A stretch of 64,000 bases of DNA from Inhella crocodyli (GTDB lineage: Bacteria; Pseudomonadota; Gammaproteobacteria; Burkholderiales; Burkholderiaceae_C). The notes below the pieces were generated by a model. It was given only the letters and a program-made list of their open reading frames with translations, was not told where the DNA came from and did no database searches. Positions 44,428 through 52,984 of this stretch are shown here, in pieces. Each line of letters begins with the position of its first letter. Within the stretch, counting starts at the first letter, position 1. The position numbers were made by a program, and so were the translations under genes. The DNA lies in contig NZ_SACM01000001.1 in the NCBI RefSeq assembly GCF_004004565.1, positions 1,612,001 to 1,676,000 on the forward strand. Reading direction: 5' to 3'.

Positions 44428-45912
44428 ATGAGCAACCCCGCCTACGAACGACTCGTCCAGCGCCACCTCCGCATGCACCGCCTGGGCCACTTGCAATCGA
44501 TCGCCGCCTGGGACCAGTCGGCCTTCATGCCCCCCAAGGGCAACGATGCCCGCGCCGCGGCGCTGGCCGAAGTCGGCGGGCTGCTGCACGAGATGGGCAC
44601 GGCGCCGGAGCTCAAGACCTGGCTGGACGAAGCCGCCGCCGAGCCCCTGAGCGACTTCGAGCGCGATTCGCTGCGCGAAATGCGGCGCGCTTGGGATGCG
44701 CGCAACGCGCTGCCACCTTCGCTGGTCGAGGCCATCAGCTTGGCCACCTCGCACTGCGAGCACGCTTGGCGCACGCAACGTCCGGCCAACGACTGGAGCG
44801 GCTTCCTGCCCAACCTGAAGGAAGTGGTGCGCTTGCAACGGGAAATGGCCAGCCGCTTGTCCGAGGCCCAAGGTCTGAGCAAGTACGACGCGCTGCTGGA
44901 CCGCTACGAGCCGGGCATGCGCAGCGCCGACATCGACCGCGTGTTCGGTGACCTGCGCCAGTGGCTGCCCAGCCTGATCCAACGCGTGATGGTTAAGCAA
45001 TCGACCGAGGCCGTGTTGCGTCCCGAAGGCCCGTTCCCCAAGAGCGCCCAGCGCGAGCTGGGCTTGGCCGCGATGCAGTTGATGGGCTTTGACTTCGAGG
45101 CCGGCCGCCTGGACGAATCGGCCCACCCCTTCTGCGGCGGCGTGCCCGAGGACGTGCGCATGACCACGCGCTACCGCGAGGACGACTGCCTGCCCGCGCT
45201 GATGGGCGTGATCCACGAAACCGGCCACGGCCGCTACGAGCAAAACCTGCCGCGCGAGTGGCTGGGCCTGCCCGTGGCGGAAGCCCGCTCGATGGGCATC
45301 CACGAAAGCCAAAGTCTGTCGTTCGAGATGCAACTGGGCAGCCACCCCGGCTTCGCCCGGCAACTGGCGCCGCTGCTGCAGCGGCACTTGGGCGCCCAGC
45401 CCGCCTTCGAGGCCGACAACCTGCACCAACTGCTGACCCGCGTGAAGCCGGGCTACATCCGCGTCGATGCCGACGAGGTGACCTACCCTGCCCACGTGAT
45501 CCTGCGTTACGAGATCGAGCGGGCGCTGATCGAAGGCGAGATCGAGTGCGAGGACATCCCCGCGCTGTGGCACGCCAAGATGACCGAGCTGCTTGGACTT
45601 TCTACCGAGGGCAACTACACCAACGGCTGCATGCAGGACGTGCACTGGTCGGCCGGCCTATTCGGCTACTTCCCCTGCTACACGCTGGGCGCCATGTACG
45701 CCGCGCAGTGGTTCGCCACCATGCGCCGCGAAATGCCCGACCTGGACGACCGCATCGCGCGCGGCGACCTGATCCCGGTGTTCGACTGGCTCAAAGCCAA
45801 GGTCTGGAGCCAAGGCAGCCGCCGGAGCACGCCGGAACTGGTGCAACGGGCCAGCGGCGAGCCGCTGAACCCGGCGCACTTTCGGGCGCACTTGGAAGCG
45901 CGCTACCTCTGA
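44428..45912 (+). CDS. M32-family carboxypeptidase (carboxypeptidase Taq-like)
   Basis: The 494-residue metallopeptidase has an M32 active site: HETGHGRYE (HExxH zinc motif) with the downstream IHESQS Glu as third ligand, and the family segments LPREWLGLPV, DADEVTYPAHVILRYEIE and GCMQDVHWSAGLFGYFPCYTLG. It removes C-terminal residues from peptides in the cytoplasm. The ATG at 44428 is chosen because the conserved helix starts there; the frame from 44257 reads through the promoter region of the divergent lipoprotein. Its TGA is directly followed by the amgK stop on the other strand, giving TGATCA. Confidence 0.93.
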   Translation: MSNPAYERLVQRHLRMHRLGHLQSIAAWDQSAFMPPKGNDARAAALAEVGGLLHEMGTAPELKTWLDEAAAEPLSDFERDSLREMRRAWDARNALPPSLVEAISLATSHCEHAWRTQRPANDWSGFLPNLKEVVRLQREMASRLSEAQGLSKYDALLDRYEPGMRSADIDRVFGDLRQWLPSLIQRVMVKQSTEAVLRPEGPFPKSAQRELGLAAMQLMGFDFEAGRLDESAHPFCGGVPEDVRMTTRYREDDCLPALMGVIHETGHGRYEQNLPREWLGLPVAEARSMGIHESQSLSFEMQLGSHPGFARQLAPLLQRHLGAQPAFEADNLHQLLTRVKPGYIRVDADEVTYPAHVILRYEIERALIEGEIECEDIPALWHAKMTELLGLSTEGNYTNGCMQDVHWSAGLFGYFPCYTLGAMYAAQWFATMRREMPDLDDRIARGDLIPVFDWLKAKVWSQGSRRSTPELVQRASGEPLNPAHFRAHLEARYL

Positions 45913-46968
45913 TCAGCGCATCGTGACGCCCACGGCCGTGAGGCCGGGGCGCAGCGCCTCGAGAAGGGGCACCAGCGGCGCCAACTCGCGGTACCGCATG
46001 GCGGTTTTGGTGGCGTAAGCGAAGAAGCGCGGCAGGTCTTCGGCGTAGGCCGGCTTGCCGTCGCGGTGCTTCAGGCGGCAGAAAATGCCGAGCACCTTGA
46101 GGTGGCGCTGCAGTGCCGTCCACTCGATGCGTCGCCACACCTGGCCGAAGTCCTCGTCCCAATCGATGCCGGCCTTGCGGGCCTGCTCCCAGTAGCGGAT
46201 GGCCCAGTCCAACTCTTGCGCTTCGTCCCAACTGACAAAGGCATCGCGCAGCAGGGAAGCGATGTCGTAGCCCGCCGGGCCGCGCACGGCATCTTGGAAG
46301 TCCAGCACGCCGGGAGCCGCGCCCTCGGTGGGCGGGAGCATGAGGTTGCGCGGCATGAAATCGCGGTGCACAAGCACCTGTGGCTGCTCGGCGAACGCGC
46401 CGACCAGGGCGCCACAGACCGACTCCCAATGCCGCTGCTGCGTGGCATCCCAGGCCTGCCCAAACTCGCGCCGAACGCACCAGTCCGGGAACAACTGCAG
46501 CTCACGGCGAATCAAGGCTTCGTCATAGGGCGGCAATCCCTCGGCGTCGCCTTCCCGTTGCAGTCGCACCAGGGTCGCAATGGCCGCGCGCATCAGCGAC
46601 TCGGCGTTGCCCTGCCCGGCCTGCGCGGCCTGCAGCGCCGGCAGGTAGGTGCTGGCCCCCAGGTCGGTCATCAGCAAAAAGCCCTGGGACGGGTCGGCGG
46701 CCAGGTTCATCGGGGCCGACAAGCCGGCCCGCAGCAGGCGCTCTTGGACATCGCAAAACGGTGCGAGGTCGTTGTGGGCCGTGGGCGCGTCCATCACGAT
46801 GGCACTGCGCCCATCGGCCAGCGGCAGGCGCCAGTAACGGCGGGGGCTGGCATCGCTGGCCGCCACGTGCAGGCCATCCAGGGCCAGGCCGAGGCCCGCG
46901 GGCAGGCCGCGCAGCCAAGCAAGAAGCTGCGCCTCGCGGTCGGGCTCGAACCACGCAGAAAGGGTCAT
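45913..46968 (-). CDS. amgK: Anomeric MurNAc/GlcNAc kinase AmgK
   Basis: A 351-residue aminoglycoside-phosphotransferase-fold kinase. The Brenner motif VLVHRDFMPRNLM and the metal-binding LDFQDAVRGP match AmgK, which phosphorylates the anomeric carbon of N-acetylmuramate and GlcNAc in the peptidoglycan-recycling bypass that confers fosfomycin tolerance. In many proteobacteria amgK is divergent from lptD, as here, and followed by murU; murU is absent from this position. The ATG at 46968 was preferred over the upstream GTG at 46983. A generic phosphotransferase role is the alternative. Confidence 0.85.
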   Translation of the reverse strand: MTLSAWFEPDREAQLLAWLRGLPAGLGLALDGLHVAASDASPRRYWRLPLADGRSAIVMDAPTAHNDLAPFCDVQERLLRAGLSAPMNLAADPSQGFLLMTDLGASTYLPALQAAQAGQGNAESLMRAAIATLVRLQREGDAEGLPPYDEALIRRELQLFPDWCVRREFGQAWDATQQRHWESVCGALVGAFAEQPQVLVHRDFMPRNLMLPPTEGAAPGVLDFQDAVRGPAGYDIASLLRDAFVSWDEAQELDWAIRYWEQARKAGIDWDEDFGQVWRRIEWTALQRHLKVLGIFCRLKHRDGKPAYAEDLPRFFAYATKTAMRYRELAPLVPLLEALRPGLTAVGVTMR

Positions 46969-47027
46969 GGGAGGGGGCACCAAAAATCAGGAGGGCCACG
47001 CGGCCGGGGACGGTGAACCGCGCTGGG

Positions 47028-47033
47028 GATAAT
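47028..47033 (+). promoter_or_regulatory. -10-like box of lptD
   Basis: GATAAT ends 11 bases before the lptD ATG. No good -35 at normal spacing and no sigma-E consensus were recognised. Confidence 0.35.
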
Positions 47034-47044
47034 CGATTTTAGAA

Positions 47045-49474
47045 ATGCCACGCCTCCTCCCCTCTGGCGCCCCGGGCGCCCTGCCCTTTCGCGGCACCCC
47101 CTGGCCCCGTTCCGCCCGACGCCTGCTGCCGGTGGCCGCTGCTTGCTGCTGGGTGGCCTCGGCCTGGGCCCAAGCGCCTACCCCGGCAGATGCAGATGCG
47201 CCTCTGCGCCTGATCAAGGGCAGCGCGCCGCGATCGGCACCCTCCGTGCCTGGCAAGGAGCGCGACAAGGCGATGGTCTTGAAAGCCGATCGCAGCACGG
47301 CCGAGTTGGGCAAGTCCGTGCGTGCCGAAGGGGGCGTGGAACTTCGCTACGGCGACACCCTGCTGCGCACCGAGGCGCTGCAAATGAACGAAACGCGCAC
47401 CGAGGTGGTGGCGCCAGGCGAGGTCCAGATCGAACACCTCGGCAGCCACATCCAAGGGCGCGCACTCCGCCTGGAGTTGGACGCCTTCTTGGGCGAGTTA
47501 CTGGCGCCGACGTACCGCATCGCGCAAACCGGGGGCAGCGGACAGGCGCAACGCCTGGACTTTTTGGGCGAGCAGCGCATGCGCGCCGATGCCGCCTCGT
47601 ACTCCAGTTGCCCGCGCGTCGACGAGCAAGGGCAGCCCGTGGCCCCCGACTGGGAGTTGCGCACCGACCGACTCGAGTTGGACCTGGCGCGCAACGAAGG
47701 CCGCGCCGAAGGGGCCGTGCTGCGCTTCATGGGCGTGCCTTTGTTGGCCGCCCCCTCGTTTTCCTTCCCGCTGGGCGACCAGCGCCGGTCCGGCTGGCTT
47801 CCGCCCCACATTGGGGCCGACAACCGCAGCGGTTTCGAACTGGCCGTCCCGTACTACTTCAACCTGGCCGACAACGCCGACGCCACCTTGACCCCCTTCG
47901 TCATGACCCGACGGGGGTTCGGCGCCGACGGCGAGGTCCGCGGATTGAGCCCCTGGGGCTCGGGCGAATTGCAAGGGTCGTGGCTCCCGCACGACCGCGT
48001 TCGCGGCGACGACCGCTGGGCGCTGCGCCTCTCGGGTCAAGCGGCGCCCTGGCCGGGCTTGGACCTGCGCTGGGCCACCGAGCGGGTCAGCGACGACGAC
48101 TACTGGAAGGACCTGCGGCGCCGCATCGCCAGTCCCACGCCGCGGCTGCTTTCGAGCGACCTGCAATTGGCGCAACGCGGCGGCTGGGGCGAGGCGCTCG
48201 ATTGGCAGGCCTATGCCCGCGTGCAGCGCTGGCAGGTGCTCCAGACCACGGAGTTGGGCACGCAAATCGTGGCCCCCTACCAGCGCGATCCTCAGGTGGG
48301 CTTGCGCCTCAGCAGCCGGGGCGAACTGGGCTTGCTCGCGGGCTTCATGCCCCGTCAGCACCGGCCCCGCCTGGAGGGCGGGTTGGAACTGGAGTTCAAC
48401 CGCTTCAGCCTGCCCGCCGCGGCCTTGGCGTCGCAGTCGCCCGAAGGCGAACGCCTGCACGCCCTGGCCCACCTGGCCTTGCCCGTGCTGGACCCGGCCT
48501 GGTGGCTGATTCCTCGCCTGGACCTCAACGCGGCGGCGTACCGGGTCAAAACCCCGCTCGCCGACGGCCGCACCCGGGCCGACCGCGTGGTGCCAACCTT
48601 CTCGATCGACGCCGGCCTGGCCTTCGAACGCGACACGGCGCTGTTCGGACGCCCCATGCTGCAAAGCCTGGAGCCGCGCCTTTTGTTCGTGAACACGCCG
48701 TACCGCGCCCAAGAGAACCTGCCGAACTTCGACAGCGCCGAGCGCGACTTCAACGTCGAGTCCCTGTACGCGATCAACCCGTTCACGGGGGTCGACCGGG
48801 TGGCCGATGCCCGGCAACTGGCCTTCGGGGCGGTCAGCCGTTGGCTAAGCCCCCAGAACGGCGAAGAACTGCTGCGTTTGGGCCTGGTGCAGCGCTACCA
48901 GTTCCGCACCCAGCGCCTGAGCCCGATCCCAGATTCGCGGCGCTTCTCCGACATGCTGCTCACGGGCGCGGCCCACCTGCGGGACCCGTGGTACCTCGAC
49001 GGCGCGGTCCAATTCAACCCCGACAACCAACGCAGTGTGCGCTCGGTGCTCCGCGCCCGATACAACCCGGGCCCCTACCGGACCGTGAGCTTGGCCTACC
49101 GCTTCCAGCGAGACCAATCGGAACAACTCGACTTGGCCTGGCAATGGCCGTTGGCCGGACGCCAAGGCGTCTCCGCCAGCGGGCAAAGCTGCCAAGGTCG
49201 CTGGTACAGCGCCGGACGGGTGCAGTACAGCATGCGCGAGAGCCGCGTCACCGATTCCCTGTTGGGCCTGGAGTACAACTCCGGCTGCTGGGTGCTTCGC
49301 ATGGGGGTCGAGCGCCTGTCCACCGGCCTGAGCCAGGCCAACACCCGCTTCCTCATCCAACTCGAACTGGTCGGCCTGTCCCGCTTGGGCGCCAATGCGC
49401 TCAAGGTCCTGAGGGACAATGTGCCCGGTTACCGCCCTCTGGCCAGCGACGACGGCCTCCCCGCGACCCCATGA
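47045..49474 (+). CDS. lptD: LPS-assembly outer-membrane protein LptD
   Basis: The 809-residue outer-membrane translocon receives LPS from LptA and inserts it in the outer leaflet with LptE. Signal peptide at residues ~1-43; an OstA-type jellyroll (LGKSVRAEGGVELRYGDTLLRTEALQMNE); then a C-terminal beta-barrel with family landmarks FMGVPLLAAPSFSFPLGDQRRSGWLPP and SSGQSC/YNSGCW near the end. The mature protein contains only three Cys by my reading, whereas E. coli LptD has four forming two disulfides. It overlaps surA by four bases (ATGA). Its partner lptE is also in the window. Confidence 0.95.
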   Translation: MPRLLPSGAPGALPFRGTPWPRSARRLLPVAAACCWVASAWAQAPTPADADAPLRLIKGSAPRSAPSVPGKERDKAMVLKADRSTAELGKSVRAEGGVELRYGDTLLRTEALQMNETRTEVVAPGEVQIEHLGSHIQGRALRLELDAFLGELLAPTYRIAQTGGSGQAQRLDFLGEQRMRADAASYSSCPRVDEQGQPVAPDWELRTDRLELDLARNEGRAEGAVLRFMGVPLLAAPSFSFPLGDQRRSGWLPPHIGADNRSGFELAVPYYFNLADNADATLTPFVMTRRGFGADGEVRGLSPWGSGELQGSWLPHDRVRGDDRWALRLSGQAAPWPGLDLRWATERVSDDDYWKDLRRRIASPTPRLLSSDLQLAQRGGWGEALDWQAYARVQRWQVLQTTELGTQIVAPYQRDPQVGLRLSSRGELGLLAGFMPRQHRPRLEGGLELEFNRFSLPAAALASQSPEGERLHALAHLALPVLDPAWWLIPRLDLNAAAYRVKTPLADGRTRADRVVPTFSIDAGLAFERDTALFGRPMLQSLEPRLLFVNTPYRAQENLPNFDSAERDFNVESLYAINPFTGVDRVADARQLAFGAVSRWLSPQNGEELLRLGLVQRYQFRTQRLSPIPDSRRFSDMLLTGAAHLRDPWYLDGAVQFNPDNQRSVRSVLRARYNPGPYRTVSLAYRFQRDQSEQLDLAWQWPLAGRQGVSASGQSCQGRWYSAGRVQYSMRESRVTDSLLGLEYNSGCWVLRMGVERLSTGLSQANTRFLIQLELVGLSRLGANALKVLRDNVPGYRPLASDDGLPATP

Positions 49475-50880
49475 CCCTGTTCCGCATGAGCGCTTTGGCG
49501 CTGGCCGCTTCCCTGGCCTTGACCCTGGCAATGGGCACCGGCCCGGCGAACGCCCAACCGGCCAACGCCAAGCCCGCCCTCGACACCCGCAGCGGGCCCA
49601 CGCCCGCCGCCGCGGCCGCCGAAGAGGCCGCCGCGCGCGCGCGGCGCATCCCAGGCGACCACATCGCCGTGGTGGTCAACAGCGAGGTGGTCACCGCGGG
49701 CGAGATCGCCGGGCGCGCCGAGCGCCTGCGCGACGAAGCCCGTCGCAGCGGCCAGCCGGCACCCGACCTGCTGAGCGCCCGCGAAGCCGCACGCGAACAA
49801 CTGATCGAAGAGCGCGTGTTGGTGACCTACGCCCGCGACAGCGGTGCGCGCGTGGACGAACCCGAACTCGACCGCGTGGTGGCCAACGTGGCGGTCCAGA
49901 ACCGCTTGACCATGCCGCAGTTGATCGAACGGTTGAAGGCCGATGGCATCGACGTGAAGCGCTTCCGCGAAAACATGCGGGATCAGATGCTGCAAGAGCG
50001 GGTGCGCGACCGCGAGGTGGTCAGCCGCATCCGCGTGACCGACGGCGAGATCGACACCTACCTGGAAGAGCGTCAAGCCGCTGCGCGGACCAACGCGCCG
50101 CTGAACATCGCGCAGATCCTCGTGCCCGTGCCCTCCGATGCCTCGGCCGCGGAGCGCGAGGCCCGCAAGCAAAAAGCAACCCTGGCGCTGACCCGCGTGC
50201 GCTCGGGCGAGAACTTCACGGCGGTGTCCAAGGAACTGAGCGACGACGCCAACCGCGATCGCGGCGGTGAGATCGGCCTGCGCGCCGCCAACCGCTTGCC
50301 CGACCTGTTCGTCAAAGCGGTGGCCAACTTGGCCCCCGGCCAGGTGAGCCCCGAGTTGGTGGTCAGCGAGGCCGGCTACCACGTGCTCAAGCTGATCGAA
50401 CGGCAAGCCAGTGCCGATGCCAACGTGGTGACCGAGACCCGGGCGCGGCACATCCTGCTGCGCCCCAGCGATCGCCTGCCGCCCGAGCAAGTGGCCCGTC
50501 GCTTGGCCGAAGCCAAGCGCGCCATCGAAGTCGGGCGCGCCAAGTTCGAAGACCTGGCCAAGGAGTACTCGGAGGACGGCACGGCCGCCAACGGCGGCGA
50601 CCTGGGCTGGGCCCCGCCGGGCAATTTCGTGCCGGAGTTCGAAGCGGCCATGGACGCCTTGCCGCTGAACGGCATTTCGGAGCCGGTGCAGTCGCGTTTC
50701 GGCATCCACTTGATCCAGGTGCTGGAGCGCCGCGAGACCAAGATCGACCCGCAAAAGCTGCGCGACCAGGCCCGCGGCGTGCTGCGCGAGCGCAAGTTCG
50801 AAACGGCGTACAAAGAATGGGTCAAGGACCTGCGCGACAAGGCCTTTGTCGAGCTGCGTGACACCGAAGCGAACGACTGA
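49471..50880 (+). CDS. surA: Periplasmic chaperone/peptidyl-prolyl isomerase SurA
   Basis: The 469-residue SurA escorts outer-membrane proteins, LptD being a principal client. Signal peptide ending ANAQ (~residue 29); an N-terminal chaperone domain starting DHIAVVVNSEVVTAGEI; two parvulin domains (LNIAQILVPVP..GGEIGLR..LPDLF and TRARHILLRPSD..GGDLGWAPPGNFVPEFE). The ATG overlaps the lptD stop by four bases, and rsmA follows after nine bases, the standard lptD-surA-rsmA order (pdxA missing between). Confidence 0.95.
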   Translation: MTLFRMSALALAASLALTLAMGTGPANAQPANAKPALDTRSGPTPAAAAAEEAAARARRIPGDHIAVVVNSEVVTAGEIAGRAERLRDEARRSGQPAPDLLSAREAAREQLIEERVLVTYARDSGARVDEPELDRVVANVAVQNRLTMPQLIERLKADGIDVKRFRENMRDQMLQERVRDREVVSRIRVTDGEIDTYLEERQAAARTNAPLNIAQILVPVPSDASAAEREARKQKATLALTRVRSGENFTAVSKELSDDANRDRGGEIGLRAANRLPDLFVKAVANLAPGQVSPELVVSEAGYHVLKLIERQASADANVVTETRARHILLRPSDRLPPEQVARRLAEAKRAIEVGRAKFEDLAKEYSEDGTAANGGDLGWAPPGNFVPEFEAAMDALPLNGISEPVQSRFGIHLIQVLERRETKIDPQKLRDQARGVLRERKFETAYKEWVKDLRDKAFVELRDTEAND

Positions 50881-50889
50881 GGCCTGGGC

Positions 50890-51642
50890 TTGAGCGCACC
50901 GCACCAAGCCCGCAAGCGCTTCGGCCAGCACTTCCTGACCGACACGGGCGTCATCGACGCCATCGTGCGGGCGATCGACCCGCGACCGGGCGACGCCATG
51001 GTCGAAATCGGGCCCGGGCTGGCGGCCATGACGCAGCCGCTGGTCGAGCGACTCGGAGCACTAACCGTCATCGAGTTGGACCGCGATTTGGCCGCGCGGC
51101 TTCGGCAACACCCCCACCTCACGGTCATCGAAAGCGACGTGCTGCGGGTGGACTTCGCCAGTGCCCTGCCCGATCGCCTGCGGGTGGTGGGCAACCTGCC
51201 CTACAACATCAGCTCCCCCATCCTGTTCCACCTGCTGCCGTTCGCGCACCGGGTGATCGACCAGCACTTCATGCTGCAAAAGGAAGTGGTGGACCGCATG
51301 GCCGCGGGGCCGGGCAGCAAGGACTACGGGCGCCTGAGCGTGATGCTGCAATGGCGCTACGACGTCGAAGCCCTGTTCGACGTCCCTCCCGAGGCCTTCG
51401 ATCCACCGCCCCGCGTGATGTCGGCCATCGTGCGCATGACGCCCCACGCCACGCCGTCCGGCGTCAACGCGTCGCTGCTGGAGGAACTGGTCCAAGTGGC
51501 CTTCAGCCAGCGCCGCAAGCTGCTGCGCCACAGCCTGGGCCGTTGGCTCGACGCCCGGGGCTTCGCGGGCCATTTCGACGTTCAGCGCCGAGCAGAAGAG
51601 GTGCCGGTGGCCGAATTCGTCGCCTTGGCGCAGTCGCTCTGA
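50890..51642 (+). CDS. rsmA: 16S rRNA dimethyladenosine transferase RsmA (KsgA)
   Basis: Dimethylates the two adjacent adenosines of the 3' helix of 16S rRNA. The 250-residue protein has the family opening [12 protein letters not shown], motif [27 protein letters not shown] and the catalytic NLPYNISSP. It appears to start at TTG (50890), since the conserved N-terminus begins just after it and no ATG is available. It is nine bases downstream of surA and followed by a strong terminator. Confidence 0.95.
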   Translation: MSAPHQARKRFGQHFLTDTGVIDAIVRAIDPRPGDAMVEIGPGLAAMTQPLVERLGALTVIELDRDLAARLRQHPHLTVIESDVLRVDFASALPDRLRVVGNLPYNISSPILFHLLPFAHRVIDQHFMLQKEVVDRMAAGPGSKDYGRLSVMLQWRYDVEALFDVPPEAFDPPPRVMSAIVRMTPHATPSGVNASLLEELVQVAFSQRRKLLRHSLGRWLDARGFAGHFDVQRRAEEVPVAEFVALAQSL

Positions 51643-51664
51643 GCGCGCTTCGACGCCAAAAATC

Positions 51665-51691
51665 AAAAGGGCGCCCCATGGGCGCCCTTTT
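51665..51691 (+). terminator. Bidirectional terminator between rsmA and the barstar-like gene
   Basis: AAAAGGGCGCCC (51665-51676) pairs with GGGCGCCCTTTT (51680-51691) around a 3-base loop. It is symmetrical, with A and T runs at the two ends, so it can terminate both the lptD-surA-rsmA transcript and the convergent RNase-barstar transcript. Confidence 0.9.
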
Positions 51692-51709
51692 CGTTCGGAG
51701 AGCCGCCGG

Positions 51710-52279
51710 TCAGGCCGCGTTGAGCCAAGCCGAGGTGTCGAAGGCCGAGCACATCAGCGGCATGTTCAGGCCGAAGTTGGGATTGCCACCCGCCTTGGCA
51801 GCCGCGCTCTTGGGCAGGGGCTTTTCCGGCGGGGTTTGCGGCTCCAGGGTCCGCGTTTCCCAGATGCCCGCTTCTTGGGCCGGGTACTGGAACGAGTAGA
51901 AGCAGCGGAACTGCACGCGGCGGTCGCCCCAGTAGTCGGCCGCCTCACGGAACACGTCCAACAGTTGCTCGCGGCTCTCACGGTCGAACTTGCTGTTGTC
52001 GGGCAATTGCTCCAACACCACCACGAAGCCGGGTTGCGGACCCGACTTGTGCACCAGGTCCGTCATGCAGTCGTACAAGGCGTCCAGGTTCTTGCCGAAG
52101 TGCTCGGGGAACAAGAAGCCCGCCGCGATGCGCTCCAGCACGTCTTGCTTCGACGGCGCGTCGGCCAGGTTGGCGTACAGGAAATGCTGACCGGCCTCTT
52201 GGGCCGCTTGCAACAGGTCTTCCGGCCGGTGGGCCCGGATCGACTGCACCGAATTGGGGCGAATGGATTGCAACAGCAT
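51710..52279 (-). CDS. Barstar-family ribonuclease inhibitor with C-terminal extension
   Basis: The 189-residue protein has a barstar-like fold in residues ~28-110: DVLERIAAGFLFPEHFGKNLDALYDCMTDL is the barstar signature (the usual Trp of NWDALYD is Leu here). Residues ~115-189 extend beyond the ~90 residues of barstar and end in a Pro-rich segment; their role is unknown. It lies 44 bases downstream of the secreted guanyl ribonuclease and presumably protects the cytoplasm from that enzyme, as barstar does for barnase. AGAGGT precedes the ATG at 52279. A neighbouring terminator closes the operon. Confidence 0.82.
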   Translation of the reverse strand: MLLQSIRPNSVQSIRAHRPEDLLQAAQEAGQHFLYANLADAPSKQDVLERIAAGFLFPEHFGKNLDALYDCMTDLVHKSGPQPGFVVVLEQLPDNSKFDRESREQLLDVFREAADYWGDRRVQFRCFYSFQYPAQEAGIWETRTLEPQTPPEKPLPKSAAAKAGGNPNFGLNMPLMCSAFDTSAWLNAA

Positions 52280-52323
52280 GGAAGCTACCTCTGGGACTCG
52301 AGAAAGAACGGGGGTGGGCGCCA

Positions 52324-52743
52324 TCAGTTCGTCAGCACCTGGCGGAAGCTGGCGTAGTGGTCCTCGGTGTAGTAACAAACTTGCGGCCGGGTGGGCGGCA
52401 CCCCACCACAGACCAACCGGCGCGCGCCCCGGTTGCGTGCGCCCGGCGTGCGCACGGTGTACTCGCGGTAGTGGCCTCGGGGCTGCGCTGGCAACAAGCG
52501 CTCCCGGTTGCCAAACACGGTGCCGTCTTTGGCGTAGGGGAAGGGCCCTCCGGCCAGGATCAGTTGGTGGGTCCGCTGCGCTTGGGTCGGCAAGGCCGAC
52601 AGCGCCACCGTGGGCATCGACGGGGCCGGCGACTCGCGCGCCGCCACCGCCCCCAGGGACAGGCCCAAAGCCAAGGCCGCGAGGCCCTGGGTGAGGCGTT
52701 GACCCCACCCTGAACGCTGCGACTGATCGACCGACGGTGCCAC
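52324..52743 (-). CDS. Secreted guanyl-specific ribonuclease (RNase Sa/barnase type)
   Basis: The 139-residue protein has a signal peptide (hydrophobic residues ~18-34) and a mature domain close to Streptomyces RNase Sa: LPTQAQRTHQLILAGGPFPY, GTVFGNRERLLP, and the catalytic set Glu94 (HYREYTV), an Arg of RGARR (105-109) and His129 (DHYASF). It should cleave RNA after guanosine. Cys112 and Cys123 could form a disulfide. The GTG start at 52743 has GAGGG seven bases upstream. A sigma-70-like promoter precedes it and a barstar-like inhibitor gene follows. It may be a nutrient-scavenging enzyme or an interbacterial toxin. Confidence 0.88.
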   Translation of the reverse strand: MAPSVDQSQRSGWGQRLTQGLAALALGLSLGAVAARESPAPSMPTVALSALPTQAQRTHQLILAGGPFPYAKDGTVFGNRERLLPAQPRGHYREYTVRTPGARNRGARRLVCGGVPPTRPQVCYYTEDHYASFRQVLTN

Positions 52744-52769
52744 GGGTTTACCCTCAAATGAAGGCGCAA

Positions 52770-52798
52770 ATGGTACCGAAATCGCCCCGAAAGCTCAA
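52770..52798 (-). promoter_or_regulatory. Sigma-70-like promoter of the ribonuclease gene
   Basis: On the minus strand TTGAGC (52798-52793), a 17-base spacer, then TACCAT (52775-52770), 26 bases before the GTG start. It is the best -35/-10 pair in the window outside the ECF locus. Confidence 0.55.
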
Positions 52799-52984
52799 GC
52801 CCAAACACCCCGGACAAACCGGGGCAGTCTTCGTCGTTTGCGGGCACTCACATGCACGTAAACCTTTGATTCAAAAAGCTTACGAGGTGAAAGTCATCGT
52901 CACATCGAGATGCAAACTTTTTGAGCGAAGCGCCGATAACGCCCCCGGGAAAACACCCTTGGCACGGCTTTCGCATCGTGAATT

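Noticed and set aside
44233-45645. Upstream extension of the lipoprotein reading frame
   Set aside because: It lies antisense to the M32 peptidase; the signal peptide with lipobox starts at 44232.
52280-52708. Extension of the barstar-like frame upstream of 52279
   Set aside because: It overlaps the ribonuclease gene in another frame and is Pro/Gly/Arg-rich; AGAGGT before 52279 supports the shorter protein.
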